6,535 nt of DNA from the NCBI GenBank assembly GCA_030626685.1, contig DAOUTL010000076.1, positions 1 to 6,535 of the forward strand, given 5' to 3'. The notes under the pieces are model-generated. The model was not told the DNA's origin and made no database searches. It was given only the letters and a program-made list of their open reading frames with translations. Both the position numbers and the translations under genes were made by a program. The DNA comes from Candidatus Bathyarchaeota archaeon. Lineage in GTDB: Archaea > Thermoproteota > Bathyarchaeia > Bathyarchaeales > Bathycorpusculaceae. Below, one piece after another: positions 1-6,096 of the stretch. How positions within the stretch are numbered: the stretch's first letter is position 1; each line of letters opens with the position of its first letter.

Positions 1-660
1 GTTCATGAAAAGAGCGGATTATATGCTTGGGCAACCACAAGAACCTCGCTGATTGATAGGATAAAGAAAAGGCATGAAAAAGAACAGAAAGAAACAGGTG
101 GACTAACAGCTGAGAAAATCCGAGAACTATTAGAAGGCGAAACAAGGCTTGTTTGCATTTCAATATCAGACCCCTTCATAATAAAAGACCTCGTCATAAC
201 ATTAACGCAAGATCTGCTTGTCCGCAGAAAACGCAAATTCCAAGTTAAGCCCTACACTCTTCTAGTTTTCGACGAAGCACAAGAGTTTATACCAACCCTA
301 AGCGGCTCATCAGGCATAGATGCCAAATGTTCTAGGTATGTTGAAACTTTGCTTAGGCAAGGAAGAAAGTACGGTTTAGGAGCGTGCATAGCTACGCAGC
401 GCATTGCCTACTTAAACACCAACGCCTTACAACAGCTTCACACATACTTTGTGGGCACTTTGCCACGTCCATATGACCGCGCATTAATCAGCGACACATT
501 CATGATAGACAAGGGCATACTAGAAAAAACTTTAGAGTTCGCGCCAGGCGAGTGGCTTCTTTCAAGCTACATAGCTACAGGCATTGAAAACGTGCCAATA
601 TTCATAAAAGCTGACAACGCGGAAAATGAAATAGAAAAATACCTAGAAAATAATAGTTAA
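1..660 (+). CDS. HerA/FtsK-like ATPase, C-terminal part (5' truncated)
   Basis: The frame is open from the first base to a TAA at 658-660, giving 219 residues; the start and the Walker A loop lie outside the window. A hydrophobic strand ending in Asp-Glu (LLVFDEAQEF, D91/E92 of the fragment) is a typical Walker B with catalytic glutamate. It is followed by RQGRKYGLG and CIATQR (residues 119-134), the R(E/Q)GRK(F/Y)G...(S/T)QR signature of HerA-type hexameric ATPases, and then by VGTLPRPYDRALIS and the closing PGEWLL segment. Family members are DNA-pumping motors; HerA itself works with the NurA nuclease in end resection, but no nurA is visible here, so a specific role cannot be assigned. The segment before Walker B (about residues 12-40) is highly charged and helical in character. 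The gene converges with the POR operon, leaving 11 nt between the two stop codons. A VirB4-like or other DUF87-family ATPase is the main alternative. Confidence 0.85.
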   Translation, partial: VHEKSGLYAWATTRTSLIDRIKKRHEKEQKETGGLTAEKIRELLEGETRLVCISISDPFIIKDLVITLTQDLLVRRKRKFQVKPYTLLVFDEAQEFIPTLSGSSGIDAKCSRYVETLLRQGRKYGLGACIATQRIAYLNTNALQQLHTYFVGTLPRPYDRALISDTFMIDKGILEKTLEFAPGEWLLSSYIATGIENVPIFIKADNAENEIEKYLENNS

Positions 661-670
661 AAGTGGAAAA
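641..670 (-). terminator. U-rich terminator-like tract after the POR operon
   Basis: Read on the minus strand immediately after the porB stop, this stretch has three T4 runs (TTTTCC, ACTTTTAAC, TTATTTTC). Archaeal RNA polymerase commonly terminates in such U-rich tracts without a hairpin. It lies inside the end of the convergent ATPase gene, so the two transcripts probably overlap slightly. The call rests on base composition only. Confidence 0.35.
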
Positions 671-671
671 T

Positions 672-1649
672 TTAGGCGGTTTGTGCCATTTCGCATTTTT
701 TGAGTAATCGTTGCCATCTTTTATCTGTTATTCGTTGGATTTCGTCGATTACTTTTTCAAATTTCGGTGTGAACAAGTGTCTGAAGCGCCCTTGCATTTG
801 CAGGTATTCCCTCACTGGCTTTTTCTTTTGTGGGTTTAAGGCTATGGCTTGGCTTGGTTCAGTCAGTTGATATTCACCGTCTATTGCTTCCCACAGTGGA
901 AAAATGCAGTTTTCCACTACTAAACGTGAGATTTCAATGGTTTTGTCTGTGTCGTACCGCCATCCCCTTGGGCACGGCGCAATCACATGCAAGAATGCTG
1001 GTCCATCCACTTCTATGCCTTTTCTAGCCTTCGTTATCAAATCTTTCCAATAGTATGGTGAGGCTGTTGCCACGTAAGGCATGCCATGCGCAACCATAAT
1101 GTCTGCGATTGGTTTTTTGTACTCTGGTTTTCCTGGTATTACCGAGCCTGCAGGTGAGGTGGTTGTTGCTGCTCCATGCGGTGTTCCTCCGCTTCTTTGG
1201 ATGCCTGTGTTCATGTAAGCCTCATTATCATATAACACGTATAGGAAATCGTGTCCACGTTCTACTGCTCCTGACAAAGCTTGTATTCCAATGTCGAAGG
1301 TGCCGCCGTCTCCAGCGAAGGCGATAACGTCTACATGTTCGTCTTTTATGCGACCTTTTCTCCGTAGCACTTTCAGTGCGGCTTCGATTCCTGAAGCGTT
1401 TGCAGCAACGTTTTCGAAAGCAGTGTGTATCCATGGAACCTTCCATGCAGTGTAAGGATAAATTGTCGAAACTACTTCCATACACCCTGTTGCATGAGTT
1501 ATTATTGTTGGTCCTCTTACTGCTTTTAGAACAAGCCTAAGAGCTGTGGCTGGTCCGCACCCTGCGCAAGCTCTGTGTCCAGACATTAAAATTTCGGGTT
1601 TTTCAACTATATCCTTTGCCGTGAATTCATATTCAGATGTCATTTTCAT
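672..1649 (-). CDS. porB: Pyruvate/2-oxoacid:ferredoxin oxidoreductase beta subunit (TPP and [4Fe-4S] binding)
   Basis: This 325-residue protein is the catalytic TPP subunit of the four-component archaeal oxidoreductase, which converts a 2-oxoacid plus CoA to acyl-CoA, CO2 and reduced ferredoxin in the cytoplasm. Visible motifs are GHRACAGCG (C28, C31), TGC (C56) and APCPRGW (C226), the four cysteines expected to hold the proximal [4Fe-4S] cluster. GDGGTFDIG (113-121) and YDNEAYMNTGIQRS (140-153) make the Mg-TPP site. The length is normal for PorB. Two ATGs are possible. GGAGG at 1653-1657 ends 3 nt before the ATG at 1649 but 9 nt before the ATG at 1643, so the codon-3 ATG may be the true start; only two residues differ. 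It follows porA after a 10-nt gap that carries the ribosome site, and it is the last gene of the operon. Pyruvate is preferred as substrate because of the PorA partner; 2-ketoisovalerate cannot be excluded from this subunit alone. Confidence 0.95.
   Translation of the reverse strand: MKMTSEYEFTAKDIVEKPEILMSGHRACAGCGPATALRLVLKAVRGPTIITHATGCMEVVSTIYPYTAWKVPWIHTAFENVAANASGIEAALKVLRRKGRIKDEHVDVIAFAGDGGTFDIGIQALSGAVERGHDFLYVLYDNEAYMNTGIQRSGGTPHGAATTTSPAGSVIPGKPEYKKPIADIMVAHGMPYVATASPYYWKDLITKARKGIEVDGPAFLHVIAPCPRGWRYDTDKTIEISRLVVENCIFPLWEAIDGEYQLTEPSQAIALNPQKKKPVREYLQMQGRFRHLFTPKFEKVIDEIQRITDKRWQRLLKKCEMAQTA
696..701 (+). terminator. T6 run after the ATPase gene
   Basis: This is a run of six T on the plus strand, 36 nt past the TAA of the ATPase gene and within the antisense of porB. 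It could serve as a U-tract terminator for the rightward transcript. There is no accompanying stem-loop and the support is weak. Confidence 0.25.
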
Positions 1650-1659
1650 TTTCCTCCTT

Positions 1660-2889
1660 TCACTCCCTTAATCCAATAAACTTTACTGGTTTTTCAACTC
1701 GTCTGGTTTGCAGTATTTTTTGTAGGTCTTGGTAAATTTTGTGTATCAGGTTTCTGGGAGTGTCTCTTCCGCCGAGTCCATATATGTAGTTTACCACGTA
1801 TGGATGTATATGTGCGTCGTATAGAATGTGGCGGATTTCGTGGAAGACTGCTCCGCCGTATCCTCCGAAGCTGAGGCTTCTGTCCATAACTGCTACTGCT
1901 TTCACGTTTTCTAAAGCTTTGATTATTTCTTCAACTGGCAACGGTCTGAAAGTGCGAATTCTAAGTAAACCAGCTTTAACTCCTTCTGCCCTCAGCTCAT
2001 CAACAACGGTTTTTACAGTTCCAGCAGTGGAGCCTAAGCACACTGCCGCTATTTCAGCGTCTTCCAGATTATACCGCTCAATTAACCCGTTTCCGTAGCG
2101 TCTTCCGCTTGTCTGCGCATACTCATCATGTACTTGCTGGATAACTTTCGGAGCTTTCTGCATTGCCTCTTCCTGTTGACGTTTATGTTCAAAATAGTAG
2201 TCGTAGAGGTCTAACGGACCCATCGAAAGTGGATTTTCTGGGTCAAGCTTAAACGGCACCGTTTTTCCTTCATGACCCTTTATAAATGGAAATTGACGTG
2301 TTCCAACAAATTTTCTTACAACATCGTCAGGCAGCACTTGCACGTTTTCTAATGTGTGGCTTAAAGAGAAGCCGTCTAATCCCACCATAACTGGCAATGA
2401 AATTTCAGGGTTTTCAGCGATTCTAAAAGCTTGAATTATCGAATCGTAGACTTCCTGTGAATTTTCTGCGTACAACTGTATCCAACTACAGTCGCGTTCG
2501 ACCATGCTGTCGGAATGGTCGCAGTGAATGTTTATTGGCGCGGATAAAGCTCTGTTGACAACAGCCATGACAACTGGCGCACGGCATCCCGAAGTTACGT
2601 AGAGGATTTCATGCATCAAGGCTAAGCCTGCTGACGCTGTGGCTGTGAAGACTCTTGCACCCGTGGCTGAAGCCGTTAAACACGCTGACAATGCACTGTG
2701 TTCAGATTCAACACATATGAATTCTGTGTCAACCTCCCCGTTCGCCACGTATTCGCTGAATCTTTCAACGATTATCGTCTGCGGAGTTATCGGGTAAGCT
2801 GAAACAACATCAACATCTGATTGTTTAACAGCGTATGCTACTGCTTCATCTCCGTTTAAGGCTAAAACTTTCTGTTTGGCAACCTCCAT
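1660..2889 (-). CDS. porA: Pyruvate:ferredoxin oxidoreductase alpha subunit
   Basis: This 409-residue protein is the alpha subunit of POR and forms the active site with PorB. AYPITPQT (31-38) carries T35, ESEHSA (61-66) carries E63, which should activate the TPP aminopyrimidine, and NRAL (112-115) carries R113. By family knowledge these match the substrate and cofactor contacts Thr31, Glu64 and Arg114 of the single-chain bacterial enzyme. The segment NRALSAPINIHCDHSDSM is of the pyruvate type; 2-ketoisovalerate enzymes, as I recall them, have an NRAMAPPWSVW-like sequence there. GLGGRD near residue 375 is the conserved C-terminal domain motif, and the chain ends in the expected FIGLR. One small oddity is RDCSW (132-136), where RD(S/T)GW is usual. 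The ATG is preceded by GGAGGGATAAAGG, a Shine-Dalgarno site inside the last codons of the upstream gene, with a 3-nt gap to that gene's stop. It should be translationally coupled to both neighbours. Confidence 0.95.
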   Translation of the reverse strand: MEVAKQKVLALNGDEAVAYAVKQSDVDVVSAYPITPQTIIVERFSEYVANGEVDTEFICVESEHSALSACLTASATGARVFTATASAGLALMHEILYVTSGCRAPVVMAVVNRALSAPINIHCDHSDSMVERDCSWIQLYAENSQEVYDSIIQAFRIAENPEISLPVMVGLDGFSLSHTLENVQVLPDDVVRKFVGTRQFPFIKGHEGKTVPFKLDPENPLSMGPLDLYDYYFEHKRQQEEAMQKAPKVIQQVHDEYAQTSGRRYGNGLIERYNLEDAEIAAVCLGSTAGTVKTVVDELRAEGVKAGLLRIRTFRPLPVEEIIKALENVKAVAVMDRSLSFGGYGGAVFHEIRHILYDAHIHPYVVNYIYGLGGRDTPRNLIHKIYQDLQKILQTRRVEKPVKFIGLRE

Positions 2890-2892
2890 CCT

Positions 2893-4560
2893 TTATCCCT
2901 CCGTCCCCATGATTATTGTTTTACACGGACACTCGTTTGCACATATTCCACAGCCCTTGCAAAAGTCATAGTCACACTCAGGTTTCTCGTCATTCAATTT
3001 CACTGCGGAGTCTGGACAGAAAATCGAGCAAAGTCCGCACGCCCTGCAGTAACCGCAACTGAAGCATCTTTCAGCTTCTCTTTCAACGTCTTCCAGGCTT
3101 ATGCCCAAAACCTCTTCGGCATCAAACGTCTTCAGTCTATCTTGTGGAGAAAGCTCAGCAGTTTTCACTCTTTCTGCTGGTTCGTAAAATGCAAGGTTCA
3201 TTTCTTCAAATCTTACAGGTTCTTCTAGGGGCGTTTCAGGCTTAACCTCCTCTCCTCTTAGATAATGGTTTATGCTTTCAGCTGCTTTCCTTCCAGCGGT
3301 TATGGCTTCGATGACTGTTGCTGGTCCTGATGTTAAGTCTCCACCAGCGAATACGTTTTCGCCAACCACAAATGTTGCTGGGTCTGCTTTTATCCAGCCT
3401 TTCTCGTTAAGAAACTCCTTACGAATCCATGTTGTGTCAGGTCTCTCACCAATCGCCTTTATCACTGCATCAAACTCTAGTGTGAATTCTGAGCCCTCTA
3501 TTGGTATGGGTCTTCTTCTACCTGTTGCGTCGGGTTCTCCAAGTCTCATTTTTATGCATTTTAACACTGTTTTTTCGTTCTTTTTGGACGCTTCTACCGG
3601 CTGAGTTAGAAAACTGAATTTTACGCCGTCTTCTTTCGCTTTCTCTATTTCCTCGCTTACCGCGGGCATCTCCTTTTCGGTTCTTCTGTAAAGAATTGTT
3701 GGACCTGCCCCTAGTCTCTTTAGGGTTCTAGCCACATCAACGGCAGCATTTCCTCCACCTATCACTGCAACCCCTTCTCCCGGAGCTTCCCTTAACCCTT
3801 CGTTTACCTTTTTTAGGAAATCCAAACCGGACATTAGCAGTTCTTCACGTGGTATTCCAATGTCCCTCTCTTTTGATGCGCCTGTGGCTAAGAACACTGC
3901 ATCAAATTCTTTTCGAGCATCATCAAACGTTACGTTAACGCCAACAGTAACATTTGTTTTGATTTCAACACCGATTTTTGTGAGTAATGCGATTTCTTTT
4001 TCGACAATTTGTTTTGGGAGTCTGTATGGTGGTATCCCGTATGTGAGCATGCCTCCTGGTTTCTCTTCACTTTCAAATATGACTACTTTGTAGCCCATTT
4101 TTCTTAAGTAGTAGGCTGCTGAAAGCCCGGCTGGTCCTGAACCTATTATTGCAACTTTTTTCCCGTTTTCTGGTGCAAGAAAGCGTGTTAGAATTTCACT
4201 TTTTTTCTCTATGATGTAGTCGCCTATGAAGCGTTCTATGGCTCTTATGGATATCGCTTTATCATATTGCCCACGGTTGCAGTTTTGCTCGCAAAAGTGG
4301 GGACAAACTCTACCAGTAATTGATGGGAAAGGATTAGTTTCCAAAAGTATTTCTGCTGCTTCGTCAAGTTTTCCATCTCTAATTTTCTGTAGGTATTGAG
4401 CGATGTGAATCCAAGCTGGACAATTATACGTGCATTGTGATACGAGTTCAACCCAATCTGGTTTGCTGCTCCTCCAATCTCCAGTTAAATATTCAGTGCT
4501 TGGTTTCCAGCATACGCCAGCAATTGGAATTTCTTTCCAACCTTTCTCTTGAACTGTCAC
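2893..4560 (-). CDS. GltD/NfnL-like FAD-NAD(P)H oxidoreductase fused with a PorD-type 2x[4Fe-4S] ferredoxin domain
   Basis: This 555-residue protein occupies the place of porD. Residues about 20-36 (STEYLTGDWRSSKP) resemble the TG-x-WR-x-x-x-P stretch that opens PorD. Residues 43-115 are the helical iron-sulfur domain of glutamate-synthase small subunits (CTYNCP, then CPHFCEQNC with C86, C90, C94). GSGPAG (140-145) binds FAD, and VIGGGNAAVDVA followed by LYRRT forms the NAD(P)H site; the paired arginines favour NADPH. AGGDLTSGPATVIEAI is the second FAD contact. The C-terminus has CFSCG (C499, C502), then C505/C508/C511/C515 and C534/C537/C540/C544, each ending in CP. That is a bacterial-type 2x[4Fe-4S] ferredoxin with the YDFCKGCGICANECP wording of PorD. 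It starts with GTG, overlapping the porG stop as GTGA, and AAGGAGGT at 4570-4577 lies 9-10 nt upstream. Inferred role: electron transfer between POR and NAD(P)H, possibly bifurcating. Only the domain order is certain. Confidence 0.9.
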   Translation of the reverse strand: MTVQEKGWKEIPIAGVCWKPSTEYLTGDWRSSKPDWVELVSQCTYNCPAWIHIAQYLQKIRDGKLDEAAEILLETNPFPSITGRVCPHFCEQNCNRGQYDKAISIRAIERFIGDYIIEKKSEILTRFLAPENGKKVAIIGSGPAGLSAAYYLRKMGYKVVIFESEEKPGGMLTYGIPPYRLPKQIVEKEIALLTKIGVEIKTNVTVGVNVTFDDARKEFDAVFLATGASKERDIGIPREELLMSGLDFLKKVNEGLREAPGEGVAVIGGGNAAVDVARTLKRLGAGPTILYRRTEKEMPAVSEEIEKAKEDGVKFSFLTQPVEASKKNEKTVLKCIKMRLGEPDATGRRRPIPIEGSEFTLEFDAVIKAIGERPDTTWIRKEFLNEKGWIKADPATFVVGENVFAGGDLTSGPATVIEAITAGRKAAESINHYLRGEEVKPETPLEEPVRFEEMNLAFYEPAERVKTAELSPQDRLKTFDAEEVLGISLEDVEREAERCFSCGYCRACGLCSIFCPDSAVKLNDEKPECDYDFCKGCGICANECPCKTIIMGTEG

Positions 4561-5120
4561 TCAGATTTTACCTCCTTGTAGACTTCTTTTACCACGGCGA
4601 CATTTTTCTCAGCTATATTCTGTCGGAAACGTTCTCTAACAACTTTTTCAATGCTCTCCAAACTGACTATTCCGGTTACACGTGCGACTGCTCCTAACAT
4701 GGCTGTGTTTGTTATAGGTCTCCCCAAGATCCTAACAGCTATCTCTGTTGCTGGGATAGTCAAAACTTTAGCTTTCTCCGCTTTGAGCGTCTTCCTAAGT
4801 TCAGCAGAATCCTCCTTAGAATTAACTAGAATTACTCCTCCATCCTTTAAGCCTTCAGTAACTGGCACGGTTTTAAGCAGTGTTGGGTCCAAAACAACCA
4901 CAACATCAGGATTGTAAACTGCACAATGCATCCGGATCGGCTCATCACTTATTCTCGTGAAAGCACGCAATGGAGCACCCATGCGTTCTGGACCAAATTC
5001 TGGAAAGGATTGAATGTACTTTCCTTCGTAGATTGCTGCTCGCGCTAACAGTTCGCTGGCCGTCCATGCTCCTTGACCGCCTCTGCCATGCCATCTAACC
5101 TCTAAGATTTTTTTCAACAC
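4557..5120 (-). CDS. porG: Pyruvate/2-oxoacid:ferredoxin oxidoreductase gamma subunit
   Basis: This 187-residue protein is the gamma subunit that completes the POR heteromer. Key signatures are RWHGRGGQGAWTASELLA (9-26) and SFPEFGPERMGAP (38-50), both characteristic of the POR/VOR gamma family, followed by VYNPDVVVVLDP and NTAMLGA. Its length is normal. It is the first gene of the operon. The start taken is GTG at 5120-5118; an ATG two bases upstream (5122) is out of frame and stops after two codons. GGAG at 5129-5132 stands 8 nt before the GTG, which supports the choice. It overlaps the next gene by 4 nt (GTGA), so translation is probably coupled. Gamma is first and beta last, and no separate porD gene is present. 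Confidence 0.95.
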   Translation of the reverse strand: MLKKILEVRWHGRGGQGAWTASELLARAAIYEGKYIQSFPEFGPERMGAPLRAFTRISDEPIRMHCAVYNPDVVVVLDPTLLKTVPVTEGLKDGGVILVNSKEDSAELRKTLKAEKAKVLTIPATEIAVRILGRPITNTAMLGAVARVTGIVSLESIEKVVRERFRQNIAEKNVAVVKEVYKEVKSE

Positions 5121-5160
5121 ATTTTACTCTCCATCAACCTTTCAACCTAATTGGGTAATC

Positions 5161-5172
5161 TAACATATACAT
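5161..5172 (-). promoter_or_regulatory. TATA-box-like promoter of the POR operon
   Basis: The minus strand reads GAAAAATGTATATGTTA, an A-rich BRE-like stretch running into a TATA-like core. Transcription would start about 25 nt further left, near 5140, giving a leader of about 20 nt that contains the GGAG ribosome site of porG. All four POR genes lack internal spacers large enough for a second promoter, so this would be the only one. The assignment rests on position and composition. Confidence 0.45.
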
Positions 5173-5196
5173 TTTTCTAACCAAAAAGACCTACCC

Positions 5197-5213
5197 CCCG
5201 TATTTTTTACGGG
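5197..5213. repeat. Perfect inverted repeat CCCGTA-TTTTT-TACGGG in the divergent promoter region
   Basis: Six-base arms flank five T. It lies about 25 nt upstream of the porG TATA-like box and overlaps the T-rich stretch (5201-5210) that could serve as a weak promoter for the rightward 54-residue gene. A regulator bound here could act on both directions. It could also be an RNA hairpin, but no transcript is expected to cross it other than read-through. Confidence 0.4.
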
Positions 5214-5243
5214 CATTACATAGTTAGGATTCTCTGACATCTA

Positions 5244-5408
5244 ATGATGCGCGGTGGCGCCGCACATTCTTCAGAAAACGAAAGCCTTAGAGCCAAAGCA
5301 AGACAATTTCTAGAGCAGCTCAAAGCTAAAAATCCAAACTCTGAATTTTCCGTACCAGCAAACACCAAAAAAGTCGGCGTATCCGAAATGTATAGAAATT
5401 GGATATAA
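5244..5408 (+). CDS. Small protein of unknown function (54 aa)
   Basis: The frame opens with tandem ATGs (5244 and 5247) and ends at TAA 5406-5408; an in-frame TGA at 5235-5237 closes it upstream. The protein begins MMRGGAAHSSENES. It has a strongly charged, helix-like middle (SLRAKARQFLEQLKAKN, about residues 14-30) and ends KKVGVSEMYRNWI. It has no cysteines, membrane segment or signal peptide. Codon choice resembles that of the neighbouring rightward gene, and the sequence lacks the low-complexity look of random translation. There is no clear Shine-Dalgarno site; TATTTTTTAC at 5201-5210 could be a TATA element giving a very short leader. I do not recognise the family. It is divergent from porG across about 120 nt, which allows shared regulation but does not show it. 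Confidence 0.5.
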   Translation: MMRGGAAHSSENESLRAKARQFLEQLKAKNPNSEFSVPANTKKVGVSEMYRNWI

Positions 5409-5411
5409 CCA

Positions 5412-5431
5412 CTTTTATCCAAAAATAAAAG
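5412..5431 (+). terminator. Stem-loop after the 54-residue gene
   Basis: CTTTTAT and ATAAAAG pair over seven bases around CCAAAA, starting 4 nt after the stop codon. With one bulged G the stem can extend through CAC/GTG. No long T-run follows, so it may be a 3'-end stabilising hairpin or a weak terminator. Confidence 0.3.
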
Positions 5432-5440
5432 GTGAATGAA

Positions 5441-5465
5441 AAAAGGGGCAAAACTTAACCCTTTT
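5441..5465. repeat. Inverted repeat AAAAGGG ... CCCTTTT
   Basis: Perfect seven-base arms (5441-5447 and 5459-5465) surround an 11-nt A-rich spacer. The right arm runs into TTTTAAA (5462-5468), the likely TATA box of the 110-residue gene. This could be an operator next to that promoter or the 3' hairpin of the preceding transcript. Confidence 0.35.
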
Positions 5466-5468
5466 AAA
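5461..5468 (+). promoter_or_regulatory. TATA-box-like promoter of the 110-residue gene
   Basis: CTTTTAAA ends 34 nt before the ATG at 5503. A start site about 25 nt downstream would leave a leader of roughly ten bases holding AGGTGA (5491-5496), a good Shine-Dalgarno site 6 nt before the ATG. Confidence 0.4.
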
Positions 5469-5502
5469 CACTTAACTCCTTTCTAAATAAAGGTGAAATT
5501 AA

Positions 5503-5835
5503 ATGAATGAAAAAGTAAAAACATTCAAAAAAGAAATCTGGGAAGCTAACGTTTTAAGTGTTGAAGTAGGCACAAACACTCCTATGGGCGGAGATGCTGG
5601 ACATGGCGGAATCACAATTTTTACACTTACAAATAAAGCTGCAACATCATGGCTAATCGACGTGTTTGCTGGAAGAAGAAAAGAAGAAGGTAACGCAATT
5701 ACAATTGAAAATCCAGATCAGATAAGTATTAAACTATTTGGAGACACAGAAGCAAAAACGTTCATGGAAGCTTTAAAATTTGCGTTACACACTTTGAAAG
5801 TGCAACGTTCCACGAAGGAAAAAGAAAACAAATAA
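5503..5835 (+). CDS. Conserved-looking hypothetical protein (110 aa) with a GGDAGHGG motif
   Basis: The ATG is preceded by AGGTGA at 5491-5496. The chain has no cysteines, no membrane segment and no signal peptide. After a basic N-terminus, residues 12-38 read as beta strands around VEVGTNTPMGGDAGHGGIT. This contains a Gly/Asp/His cluster (G29, G30, D31, G33, H34, G35, G36) that looks constrained. The middle (TSWLIDVFAG, then IENPDQISIKLFGD) is alpha/beta, followed by a helix (AKTFMEALKFALHTL) and a lysine/glutamate-rich tail. I have an impression of similar short proteins with E-V-G-T...GGD-GHGG elsewhere in prokaryotes, but cannot name a function. It is separated from the 54-residue gene by 94 nt with its own promoter-like box, so it is probably transcribed alone. 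Confidence 0.8.
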   Translation: MNEKVKTFKKEIWEANVLSVEVGTNTPMGGDAGHGGITIFTLTNKAATSWLIDVFAGRRKEEGNAITIENPDQISIKLFGDTEAKTFMEALKFALHTLKVQRSTKEKENK

Positions 5836-5870
5836 GTAGAAAACACTCTCAATTCGAGTAAAAGGGAGTT

Positions 5871-5888
5871 GTATACGGATAAGTATAC
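5871..5888. repeat. Paired GTATAC palindromes
   Basis: GTATAC occurs twice, separated by GGATAA, 35 nt after the stop of the 110-residue gene. Each hexamer is self-complementary, so the 18-nt unit is both a direct and an inverted repeat. It could be a binding site; no adjacent promoter is clear. Confidence 0.4.
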
Positions 5889-5973
5889 GCCACACAGCGA
5901 TTTTTATCCTATTCGAGAAGCTATGTTTTGAGGTTTCGACTCTGAATTTATGAAAATTGGCATGTACATTTCC

Positions 5974-5985
5974 TTCGCTAGCGAA
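5974..5985. repeat. Perfect palindrome TTCGCTAGCGAA
   Basis: This is a twelve-base perfect palindrome. The right arm AGCGAA recurs at 5994-5999, so TTCGCT (5974-5979) could alternatively form a hairpin with a 14-nt loop. Confidence 0.5.
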
Positions 5986-6003
5986 CTTGTTAAAGCGAAA
6001 ATC

Positions 6004-6015
6004 CGTAACGTTACG
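6004..6015. repeat. Perfect palindrome CGTAACGTTACG
   Basis: This second perfect 12-nt palindrome begins 18 nt after the end of the first. It has no loop, so it fits a dimeric protein site better than an RNA stem. Confidence 0.5.
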
Positions 6016-6077
6016 AATTTCGGGGGCAGCATATTTGGACCATATATCAAACCCCGGAGGGGGGCTATACTCGCACA

Positions 6078-6096
6078 CGTCAGGCGAAAGCTGACG
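6078..6096 (+). ncRNA. Hairpin with GAAA tetraloop (possible structured RNA element)
   Basis: CGTCAG and CTGACG pair perfectly. A further C-G pair (6085/6090) closes a GAAA loop (6086-6089) with one bulged G at 6084. A GNRA tetraloop on a GC-rich stem within an AT-rich spacer is a usual sign of structured RNA. The outer CTCG (6070-6073) can also pair with CGAG (6095-6098) in an alternative fold. RNA family unknown; it may be only part of a larger fold. Confidence 0.3.

Noticed and set aside
830..1485. Several 65-85 codon frames antisense to or shifted within porB
   Set aside because: They lie inside a gene with intact catalytic motifs and read as cysteine/arginine/leucine-rich shadows without start signals.
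1660..2889. Assignment of the alpha subunit as 2-ketoisovalerate or 2-oxoglutarate oxidoreductase
   Set aside because: The NRALSAPINIHCDHSDSM segment and the GLR C-terminus look like PorA. Pyruvate is the best guess, though substrate cannot be proven from sequence alone.
2893..4557. Glutamate synthase small subunit (GltD) as a plain name for the fusion protein
   Set aside because: No glutamate synthase large subunit is present, the gene sits inside a POR operon, and it ends in a PorD-like ferredoxin domain, so ammonia assimilation is not the likely role.
5846..5873. Possible third, highly decayed CRISPR repeat (CTCTCAATTC ... AAAAGGGAGTT)
   Set aside because: Only about ten bases at the start match the repeat well, the rest needs gaps, and it is over 300 nt from the array. 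Chance similarity is likely.
5785..6078. 97-codon minus-strand open frame
   Set aside because: It overlaps the end of the better-supported 110-residue gene and the palindromic spacer, and its translation resembles no protein family.
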